A stretch of 64,000 nt of DNA, taken from Amyloporia xantha. Lineage: Eukaryota > Basidiomycota > Agaricomycetes > Polyporales > Adustoporiaceae. Of this stretch, positions 11,072-20,842 are shown in pieces; position 1 is the first letter of the stretch, and each line of letters starts with the position of its first letter. The position numbers were made by a program, and so were the translations under genes. The stretch lies in assembly GCA_036971615.1 (NCBI GenBank), contig JAYKKR010000014.1, positions 806,001 to 870,000 of the forward strand. The letters run 5' to 3'. The notes below the pieces were generated by a model. It did no database searches, was not told where the DNA came from, and saw nothing but the letters and a program-made list of their open reading frames with translations.

Positions 11072-14000
11072 CTATACCCTTACCTGTCGGTAATCCATTT
11101 TGGTCCCATCTGAATCCTTCCTCGCCTTGTCAAATTGCTCCTCACAATCCTCCGCCATTTCCGCATACATCTTGGCTTTCTTAAATGCATACACCATGGC
11201 TCCTCTTACCAATGTGCCGTCCGTCGTCACCGCCTTCCATGCCCGTGCCATCGCTTTCCACGCTGTTACAGTACGGCGAAATTCTTCATGAAGTTTGTTA
11301 ACCTCCTCATCGTGGCGATCCTTGTCTGCTCGTGCTCGAAACCATTCCACCCGCTCCACTACAAACTCGTTAGCACATGTATCATCGGAACACACAATAG
11401 AATGTACCTTCTTCGCTCCACGTATCGAGCTGTTGTTCAGATGCCCCCGGCGGTACCACGGTCCAGAACCATGCCCGCACTGCTTTGCTATCGCCCTCCG
11501 TGCGCGGTGTTCGCACATCTCTGACAGCCAAATCTTTCTTGAGATCAATTGTCTGGAGCCCTGAGACATCGTCCGTCACGCCCAGCGCAATGAGTCGGTC
11601 TCGATTTGCATTATAGCGCCGCGCCAGAGCCTTCGTTCTCTCACTGGCGTTGTGTGCTATACGAGACGCACGGGTGTTCTCCTTTTGACCTCTTGCGTGT
11701 TTGCGCTTGTCATCGAGGAAAGCCCCTTGGTGCTTGAGCGATTCCTTGATTGCGTTCAAGAGATCATATGCTTGCCCGACCCGAGTGCGTTGTTCGAAAA
11801 CGGCCAGCAGCTCCAGATCAAACTCGGTCCGCTCGGCTCGTGTGAAGTCGGAGGGAAGGGCTAAAGGCTCGACTTCAGGCTGGCCATGCATTCCATCATC
11901 GACGTCCTCGGTGTCGTCAGCATCCGGCAGCTCTACTTTCGGCATTATGATCACTTGCTGCTTCCGCCACTTATCAATGTCGTTGCGTAATACTCGCCGT
12001 GCAGATTCCAGCGCGGCCACGGTGAGATCTTCATCTTCATACTCATCACCAGTCTCCACTTTCTCGCGTTTCGCTAGGCGAGCGCATAGATCTATCCTGT
12101 CAACCACATTGAGGTTGTATACAATTCTGTAGTAATTATACACTTACTGTCGTTGCTCGATGTGTAACGCCGTCTTGAAGAAGTTCGCGGACCCGAGGGG
12201 CGCCTTGCCCGTCGCCGCGTCCATCTGCCGATTGTCTGTGACAATCTCCAATTTCGTCAATTCCTGATACGCTTTCCCAGCAGAAGGTACTTGGGATAGT
12301 CAGTTATCAAGCAGTCTTAACCACAATGTAGGAGAATACCTTTTGCCTCGTCCGGTAGGTACACACTCTCAATCTTCTTCCCCTTCTTCTTGCCCTGTGT
12401 ATTCATCTGCCGCCACGCTTCGACCTTCTTCGGCCCGGCCAATTCTGTAAGTGCTAGATATAGCCTGTCACGCTGTTCCTGGCCCTTGAGAGCCTCGCGC
12501 AACTTACGCGCGAGGAAACGAGCTACATGTGTATGAGTCACTGGTGTCGTCAAAGAGGGCTTTGTTGCTTACCGCGCGTCTCGACCTTCCGCCAGTTCCA
12601 AAAGTTGTGCAGGTCGTTCAAAGCGTCATGACGATGACCTGCACTCATCTCCCTTGTACTGAGCCCGGCTTGGTTGTGTTCGGCCCAAGGATGCTCCACG
12701 CTCTCGCCATGCGTGAGCCCAGCACCCCACGAATAGCACAGAGCATATAGAATCTGGCACGCTTCCTTGTGAGCGAGCATATGCATCTTCGGTAATAGTA
12801 GTCGAAGCCGTTCTAGGAGGGGTACGAGGTGTGGGAAGCGGGCACGGAAGCGCTTTTCAAGGTTGATTTGATAGATGCACGCCACGTCATACGTGAAAAT
12901 TATATGCAGTAATTCTTCTAAACCCTCTAAGGCGCCGACGAGCGCGAAGTCCATATGTCCAAAACTAGGCCCGTATTATATCAATATATGCGTCAACCGC
13001 AAGCGGAAGGATACTCGCCGTTCACCCTTCTGCAGATCGACCATGGCGGCAGGTCGAAAGCAGCCGTGGCGGACGCAGATAACTGCCACCACACCACTCA
13101 CTTCCAGGTTGCGAAATTTGCCTGGGCGCTGCGCCCTCGCGACTTTGAAACCGCTGCAGGTCTCAGGCTGTGACAACATTATATTTGAATCAAGGAACTT
13201 CTAGCATAATGGCAATGGAAATGACCTACCGCCGGTTCCGCCTCAATGGATGTCATATACTTTGCCATCTTGCTCGCATCCACGAAGTATCCTTGCCCGG
13301 GCGCAAGGGTCACATCATCGGGATCGTCGTGCTTGCGCTTCTTCTGCAAGCCGTGATTCCCATCGCCCCCCAATTCGCACGCGTGTATATAGCTATATCA
13401 TAATATGTCAGCCAGATTCTAACGGCCAATGCTCCGACGACTTACGCTAGGTCAGGGGGCGTCGATTTCCAATTTGCTGGCATGTTGAAACCGGGCCAAG
13501 GACAAGTGAAACAAGGGACTGTTAAGGAATTAGGATCGCGGTTCGGGAGGCTCAGGCCGTGGAATCGACCGCTGCGCTTGACCATCGTAAGGTGAACCCA
13601 AATGCGACAGACTGTGTTAAATTCGCGGTAACGATCCTGTATGCGAGGGTCAGTCGGGTTGGCGCATATGAATCGGCACACATACCTTCACAGTGTGTTC
13701 GCCGTGGTTATTCGTGAGCCTACGCAAAGCACGAACATAATCGTAGGCACTCTTCTTCGACACCAAAAAATGTGTGTGCCAATCCTTGAGCAGCGAGAAA
13801 GTGAACGCGCTCTGCGGCGAAACGAGCGAAGCCGGGAATAGGCGCGCTCGAAGGAGCTGAGAGATTGGTTTAGCCGTTTGAGGACAATGACACCAAACGA
13901 CTTTGACTTTATGTATTCCGTTCGAATGGGTCACTATTAGATTGGATGGTTGGTAGGTAGTCGGTAAATGGGGGCAAGGCTGGCCGCGGTGCCCAAGGTA

Positions 14001-14594
14001 AAAGATGAGGCCGAGTTCGCTGAGGTCTCGGCGAACGAAGAAATCTCCGGTCCAGACCTCGGTCCAATGAAATGGATTATGGCGGTGAGCGTGCACTATG
14101 CATTTGCTGCACTGCGCTACACTCTGGAAGCATTCTCCACAGCGCGCCGTAGCCGCCGATCCGCACGCGCATGGGCCGGGTATATTGGGATCCGCCTCGG
14201 AAGAGATCATGTCAAGGAGGATGTCATTGAGATGGGGCTCCCACTGTTGCATCGTGTGCGAATTCCCTGTCTGTGGAATTAAGGTCAGCGTCACATGGCT
14301 CATATCTATGAACAATGTTCCTACCTTGACTTTACGACCACCCGGCGGGGCTGGGGCAGAAGCCTCACTACAGGTAGGCACATCTGTGGTGTCATGTTCG
14401 CCTGGAGACGCATCGTCTGCAACAGGCGAAGCAAGCCTCCTCTTCTTCGTCGGAGACTCACTCGAGACACGCCCAGAGATGCTTGTAATCCTATGCCGCC
14501 CTCTGCTATCCGATTCGACGACATCGCGCAGCAGGTCTACGCGCGGTTTGGGAACATGAAACGTGACGCCGCGACGTTTACTTGGGCTGGCCAT
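11072..14594 (-). CDS. KDZ transposase with CxC2 cysteine cluster
   Basis: A multi-exon gene. Exon 1 (14594-13686, 303 codons) has a basic patch TKKRRLA at residues 49-55. A CxC2 cluster follows with Cys at 142, 144, 152, 155, 162, 165, then HxHxH at 168-172, HWTEVW and LGHRGQPCP, the hallmark of KDZ-associated N-termini. Exon 2 (13636-13446) begins DRYREFNTVCRIWVHL and has PCFTCPWPGFNMP. Later exons hold DGN (about 13360), VSGVVAVICVRHGCFRPA (about 13090), YDVAC (about 12890), KMHMLAHKEAC, GESVEHPWAEHN and HRHDALNDLHNFWNWRK (to 12574). These are the conserved blocks around the RNase H-like active site. The C-terminal part (12553-11072) is helical (ALHIEQRQ, RGQKENTRASR, VEWFRARADKDR). All junctions I tested have GT-AG borders in phase. 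I see no stop, so it may be active. Expected role: excision and insertion of the 15-kb element in the nucleus. Confidence 0.92.
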
Positions 14595-15944
14595 AAGTGT
14601 ATACAGCCAGCCGATCCCGCACTTGCTGGAATCAAGCGGATGTATGTTCGCGTTCTATGGAGGAGAATGGGGCTGGGACACACAGATCTCAGTCCTGTGC
14701 AATGCAGAACGGTAGGACAATCCAAGACGATTGTCGTTGGCAAGGGGCTCAGGTAATGTAGGGAATTCGGGGACGTCGAGGGTCGGGCGCAATGAGTGGG
14801 CCGGACAAACATGCTAATACTACAATCATAATACAGAGACTGACGACCCAATGATCCAGAGTCCACTGCCCAAATGGAACCACCCCGCCCCCCCCGGGAA
14901 ACAGATCTCCCAGACCCCGATCGCACGAAGTGCGTGATCGGCCGTATGCGCCAGTCCAGTCGGAGCGAGAGTTTCGCCTAGGAATCAAAGAGACTAGTTT
15001 CAACGGTTAGCGACGGAAGCGAAGATGCCACGAGAGACTGTACCTGAGCGACCGAGAAGGTGGGCGCACCACGTGGGTACCCTGGCATGTTTGAAGCCGG
15101 AGAGCGTAATCTCTTTGACACTGGGCTGCGCAGGCTCCATGAAGCGTGCATTGATGGTACCAATGAGTGGACAATTGGGCTGGGAGGCTACGAGACGAGC
15201 ATACCTTCATATGAAAAGCAGAATGCTGGCAATCCTCGTGTACATAGTTCGTGCAGGATGCCCGACAGCGATAGCAGCGAGAGTCAGGCGCTAAGCCGTC
15301 AACAAAGATGCGCAACGAAGATAGCAGGGCGTCACGGCGGGGATGTCATCCAGGAGGTGTGTCAAAGGCCGAGGCGGGTAGGGAAGAGATAGGTGAATAT
15401 CCGCGGCGCACAGAGGCGGGGAGAGCGCAAGCAGGCCATCAAAGAATGCGGAAAGAGGGGTGGGGAGTGGGACCGACAGACACGGAGAGAGGGGCCGAGG
15501 GGTCGAGAGGCGAAGAAGACGGTTCGACCGCTGGTAACCCAGCGGGAACACGCCTGTACGAGGGCTCAACGATGACCGAACGGTCACCGGAGCACCAAGT
15601 CTTGAGGCCGGGGAAGAGTCTTGAGGTTCGCCTAGAGCTGGAACAGACGACGGGAGCAAGGGCGGAGTGTTGAAAGAGACGGCGGGGGCGCAGAGGCGGG
15701 GGCGGGGCGGGGCGGCACTGAGCTCACAGGGGAAGTGGGACTTTGGCGATTATCTGGCGATGAACGGTGGCGAGCACTCGGGAAAGTCCGTCTGAGCCTG
15801 AACCTTCCGTATGCAGCTGCAGGTGGGTGGCTGACGACAGCCACCTCGGACTTCGCCGGCAAGATCAGGTGACTAGAAGTTCAACGTTCGAAGTTCAACG
15901 TTGAACTTAAGATAATCGTCTGCGCTGTGTAACTAACCCGCGCC

Positions 15945-16115
15945 CTCCCCTCCCGCCCTGCTCGCCCCTCCCGCCCTGCTCGCCCCTCCCGCCCTGCTCG
16001 CCTCCCTTGCGCCCTGCTCCGTCGCCTCCTCGCTGCTCGCCTCTGACCTCCCAGCTCGCCTCTGACCTCCCTGCTCTCCTCTGACCTCCCTGCGCGCCTC
16101 TCCCTCCCTGCTCGC
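15945..16115. repeat. minisatellite of CCCGCCCTGCTCGCC type units
   Basis: At least three exact 17-bp units with the core CGCCCTGCTCGCCCCTC at 15951-16003 grade into variants (CTGACCTCCCTGCTCGCCT) up to about 16115. On the minus strand they would encode Gly-Arg-Ala-Gly-Arg-Glu repeats, which I take as a by-product of the repeat and not a protein. Confidence 0.8.
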
Positions 16116-16448
16116 CTCAAGCCTGGTCGCCCCGTCGACACCCTCAAACGCAAAGAGCGAAAGGAGGCATCCGCCTGCCCGCCGCCTTTGCAACGCTGTG
16201 AGCACGGAGAGGTTACTCTCCGTTGCCCAGCGTTTCCGTCGCCCTTGCAAGCCCACCCTGCTGGCCTGGCCCCCACCTCCCCTGGACTCTAGTCGCGACC
16301 TCCGTACCTTGGTCTTCTGTTCTCAGCTCGACCCCTCTCAACTCCCTCTTCGGCTGGTGGTCTTTGGGTCACCCTGATATCGCGAGGCCGGCCAAGGGCA
16401 TTCACCTACGTGCCCCGATTTGCCCGCGTTTTTGTGACTCGCAAAATT

Positions 16449-16660
16449 GTCAGCCCGTAAGTTTCTCTTCGCGTATTGAAGGCCGACGCCAGGCTAATGG
16501 GTTTCATCCTTACCTTTGCGCATACCGTCGGTGTCCTTGACAAACACCGTGGTCAGCCCGTAAGTTTGTTTTTGCGCCCTGAACGCTGACGCCCGGCTAA
16601 TGGTTACCATGCTTACTTTTTTGGGAACCGTCGGACCCCTTCACCAACGCCGTTGGCCTA
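16449..16660. repeat. pair of about 105-bp direct repeats upstream of the first cargo gene
   Basis: GTCAGCCCGTAAGTTT begins both units (about 16449 and 16552). GACGCC-GGCTAATGG and ACCGTCGG recur at matching places, with clear divergence between units. Position 230-440 bp upstream of the ATG at 16892 suggests promoter or transposase-binding repeats; function unproven. Confidence 0.75.
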
Positions 16661-16891
16661 TCGCATGGTACGCAATTTGTGGGCGTGGGAGCTTGGGGAG
16701 GAATCTAGTAGCTAATCAGTCGTAGTACAGTCACAGCGTAATAGTCCGCGTAGTTCAGCTTAGTACAAATCAGTGGGCTTAATTTGGACGTTTGACCCTG
16801 CCCTCGAATAATTAGATCAAGAAACACATTGCTTTCCGTGAGCTTAATCCATGCTTTTGCAACCCCTGCCCCTAATGAGAAGTTCGTAGTA

Positions 16892-19016
16892 ATGTCTGCG
16901 AGCACTTTGCCGGAAGAGCCTTGGAGGCTGGTGCCGAGTCTTGCCCTTGGTGAGTTAAGCCAGTCCGCTGCGCTGACATGCGCTGAGAGGTTACACGCTA
17001 GATTTGCGGGCGCCGCCAGGCCCTTTCGACGGCAAGGCCGCCTGCTACTTCCCTTTGGGAGCCGATGGCGTTGTCACTACGCCGAACCAAGACTGGATCC
17101 CGGAGTTCCCGATGGTTGTCGGCAACTTCATCACCACCCGTACCGACGGCAAATGGGGACCGCACGAGTACAGCCGATGGCCTCAGACCTTCCACCCCAC
17201 TATTCCGCATCATCCGTTTATTCCACGCGAGCCGTCGTCCCAAGGGGTGGGACATATCATGTGGACCGCAATTGGTGTGACGGATTGGGAGGAGGACAAG
17301 TCGGCTGGAGTGAGCGGGCTGGGATTCCTCAATGCCAGGCTTTTGGCACAGCTTGCGCAGGAAGCAGGCAAGGTTATGGAATCTTATGAAGGGGCGGGCA
17401 GGAATCACAAGGTCGCGCGCAAACTCAAAGGCGGGGGATTTCACATCATACTCGTCCTTCGCCAATGCCTCGACCGTTTGCGTGTGCTGCCAAAGTCGGT
17501 CGAATATGTGGTCGCTCTCGCGTCACACGTCCAGCGGCTCACGTTAGAGCTCGCCGGCTGGATCACGTATTTGGACATAGGTGTTCCCCGACTCGAGAAC
17601 CCTAGGTTTGTGGCACGGCACACCCTCAATGTGCGGGGAGGTTTCACGACGAATGCTGCCTCTGCGCAGACAATGTTTCGCATCGGAGTCCCGTATTGGT
17701 TCATTCAGCCCCTTACCCGCCACATTCGAGTCTGGAAAGTCGTCCAGCCCCACAACATCTCGGCAGAGTTGTCACTGCAGGAATCTGTCCCAAAATACAT
17801 GTGTGTGCGCGGTGATCCGTCGTATTGGCGCAGTGGGCCTGCGGACTGGCCGCAAGCTATGGTGCTGGAAGCGCTCCGACATGTGTGCGGGGCTGAGCTC
17901 GCCGACCTGGTTGAACAGGGCAGGGAGCCCCGCGCTGTCCATTTCACTGAGGTGACCCCACATGGAGACAACGACCGGCCCGAGAAGCGGGTGAAAATCG
18001 AGCTCGAACCAGTGGCGTCCAGCAGCACTGTTCGCCAAAGCGATGCGCCGCGTGGGCGCACGGCTAAACGGACTCATCGAGGCAGACGTGCTCGCAAGGA
18101 GGCAGATGCGAAAGAACCCCCGCCCCCGCCCGCACACCCCGCTCTGCAGTACCGGCCCTCGGCAGTCATTGGAATATCTCCGTGCTGGCATGAAGCTCTC
18201 CGTAAGGTTCCCGCCCTCCCCCCTCTTGAGAATGCCCCAGTGTATTTCTACCCGCCCCCGTTCTTATTTGACGGTGAGGGCGACAAAACGCCTCGGTACA
18301 TACATAATTATGCGCGCATACGGCGATTCCTGCACCTACGTCTACTTGATCCCACTCTTGGAGGCAAACCGCTGAAAATTGCTGAGTGGCGTGATGCACT
18401 GTACGGCGACTATACTTTGTATGATGAGCCCAGCAAGACAGACAAACGAGAACGGCAGCAAAGCACGCGCCGTCTCTTTGCCAAGACAGCTGCAATTCGG
18501 TCGTATGATTCCTCGGAGGCACCGGTCTGCCTGGGCTTCACTGTCACGGCCGACATGGCGAAGACGTCCATAGACCTGCGCAGGCGTGTCGTCGTGGAGT
18601 GTGGCGAGATCAACTGGCGATGTGAATTGTTGGCGCTGGATGCGCTTCTCGTTGGCTCTAAGGACTTATCGTACATTCAGCGCTGGTCGAGAGAAAGCGA
18701 GGTAGCCAGGGTATGGGGATCGAGCACAGCGGTATCCGTAGTGCCCGAGCGGCCAGAAAAGCCGATACGATGGATGGCGCCCCCGGAAGAGGGTTGGGAA
18801 GTGTATCGGACCGTCGTGTACGCATTGCTGCGTGTCATGGATCGTTGGTGCGACAGGCCCACTGAGCTCAACGCCATCGATCCGGAAGTCTTGCGCGAAT
18901 GTGACGCCGAAGAATATGGACGCATTCAGCGCGCGGTTGCAGAGTTCTACGTGAACTCTTTCGTTCGCCATTTTCATCGGTTGCCCATAGTCCCTCCCGG
19001 CATGCTTGTAGAATAG
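16892..19016 (+). CDS. KDZ cargo gene 1, 690-residue protein of unknown function
   Basis: Exon 1 is 16892-16949 (MSASTLPEEPWRLVPSLAL), intron 16950-17001 (52 bp, GTGAGT...GCTAG), exon 2 17002-19016. The split codon GAT joins in phase and gives 690 residues. No signal peptide or membrane segment is apparent. The N-terminal half is rich in Trp and aromatic residues. A basic patch GRTAKRTHRGRRARK lies near residues 371-385, followed by a poly-proline run, which suggests a nuclear protein. The C-terminal third is helical with ECGEINWRCELLALDALL and a short acidic stretch. I cannot assign a family. Its place in the transposon, next to two other plus-strand genes and opposite the transposase, makes it cargo or an accessory factor. 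The frame is intact, which argues for recent function. Confidence 0.8.
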
Positions 19017-19221
19017 GTGATATATTTTGCATGTATTTACGACATTTACGTTTTTTGTGAAATGACTTTCGGACTCGCTGCCTGCCCACGGTTCATGATG
19101 CAGAATCTTGGGTGACCTCGCTCGACCCGGTGCGGACCTGATCACGCGACAGATCGAGTAAGTGCCATACTTTGGCTGTCCCGTATTTAAGCCCTTCTAC
19201 CTAGGTGTCTGGTGCTCTACT

Positions 19222-20455
19222 ATGGCTCCTCGCAATTCCAGCGCAGATGAGCGCGTTAGGCGGATCGTGAACAAGTATTCTCCTAACACTTTGCAGATCC
19301 TTCGCGCCTTGCGCAAATGTCCAATCGACCCCAATGTCCGACATCGTGGTATTGTCAGTTACGGCGTGACCAACGCGTCCAGTCTCGGACAGTTATTCGA
19401 AATAGTAAGTGAATAATTCGACACCATAGACCCCAAACTGAGAGTGCCCTGTATGCAGTGTCCCAAGGGTGAACGCTGCCCTATGCACGTCACCCGGCTT
19501 CAAGTACAGATGGACCCAGAAGACTACGACAGCTGCCTTAGAGAGGTTGCTCGTTTGGAGCCTCCCGCTCGTCTAGGCGTTGCGTCCGGACGCTCCACGC
19601 CAGCACAACGCACTGGTCTTTGCAGTGTCCCATTGTCAAGCCCCGCGGAATATCCTCCGCCGTCAAGCCCAGTACCATCATCCTCGCCCGCCGCTCGACT
19701 TACACTTCCACTCCCAGCTTCTGGGCGTCGGGGCAGACGTCCTCTGGCCTCAGATCTCGTGGCTGTGAGGGTATATGTTGCGGTACGCACCTGCCAGCGG
19801 CTTCACGACATAGTCTAATGAACGAATTGGCCAGGACGGCGATGAGCCCCTAGCAATCTCTGCTCGCGGGATCTGGCGTGGAGAATATCTCGAGTTTACC
19901 TTCAAGCAGCCCGCCCTCGTGGACATTCTCGGCAGGCCCGACGACTTCGAACGATGGTGTCCTCGACTCTGCAAATTTGTGGATTACCCAAAACCGACCG
20001 ACAAGCAGTACATAATACCAGGAGATGTGCTAGTCTACCGATCCAAAGGGATCCGGGCTTGCCCTGGCGTGGAGAATATTGCTCGTCCTTACACGCTCAT
20101 GGCCAGCATACCTCAACCGCCTAAAACGCCGCCTCCCCTTCCGTCGTTGTTGGCTCGTTTCGACGCTGCGTTCGGGCTGAAGAGTATCGATGCACAACTC
20201 GGAGGTCGACGCGCAGAGACATCCGGTAATCCGCGCCCGAAGGCTCCGTTCCCCATGGTATTCTCGTCCCCTGGGGGGGAGGCCAGCTCGCTGGGGCAAT
20301 CGAGTGGGGTCCGACGCAAGCGATCGGCCGAGGTCGAGGAACGGGAAGTGAAACGTCTTCGGCGGGAGGATAAGGGGAAGCAGAAGGCATTGCCAGATCC
20401 GATTGAGATCCACTTAGTCCTCAGTTCGGATGATGAAGAGGACTGGGTTTTTTAG
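19222..20455 (+). CDS. KDZ cargo gene 2, 375-residue protein with a SUMO-interaction-like tail
   Basis: Three exons: 19222-19404 (MAPRNSSADERVRRIVNKYS), 19459-19782 and 19835-20455, with introns of 54 and 52 bp (GTAAGT...TGCAG; GTACGC...GCCAG), all in phase. The middle holds CPKGERCPMH (a C-x6-C-x2-H cluster) and a Pro/Ser linker. The third exon has a compact aromatic domain (GIWRGEYLEFTFKQP ... DDFERWCPRLCKFVDYP). The basic patch KRSAEVEEREVKRLRRE is followed by EIHLVLSSDDEED at the C-terminus, a hydrophobic core plus acidic serines as in SUMO-interacting motifs. This suggests a nuclear, SUMO-linked role (inference). It lies 205 bp downstream of cargo gene 1 on the same strand. No named family recognised. 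Confidence 0.75.
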
Positions 20456-20842
20456 CGTAATCTGAGATTTCACTCGTAGCTAATGCCGTAGAACTAATCA
20501 CAGATTCAAATATTTATCCAAGATAGGCCATGTGGTCATTGGTGAAGACGGTATGACAATAATCCGCCGCCGACGCTGAGCGTGCCGATTGGCCTGGCTA
20601 CGTTAGAATACGAGTGGCTTAGTCGGAGATTGGCAGTCCGGAGATCCCTCCTAGGCAAGTACAGAATCGTAGATTAATTCCAGATTTCCGGAATGGCTGA
20701 ATAGAAGTTTCAGAATGTGCCTCGAAACCGACAGAGTGACAGCCTGGCGGTGAGTGACAATGGCATGGGTCGTGTTCTCAAGCATTCACGTACACCACAG
20801 ATGCACGACACCTGACGGTATCTCATTGCTGGAAACATCACC

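Larger units (their letters stand above)
14595..16891. other. divergent intergenic region between KDZ transposase and cargo genes
   Basis: GC-rich, with overlapping short ORFs on both strands but no frame with gene-like composition or recognisable domain. It should hold the divergent promoters of the transposase (minus) and of the cargo gene at 16892 (plus). It contains the two repeat tracts listed separately and a short palindromic CAACGTTCGAAGTTCAACG at about 15881-15905. Confidence 0.6.

Noticed and set aside
15945..16115. Arg/Gly-rich protein on the minus strand
   Set aside because: The frame exists only because of the 17-bp minisatellite; other frames through it are open too.
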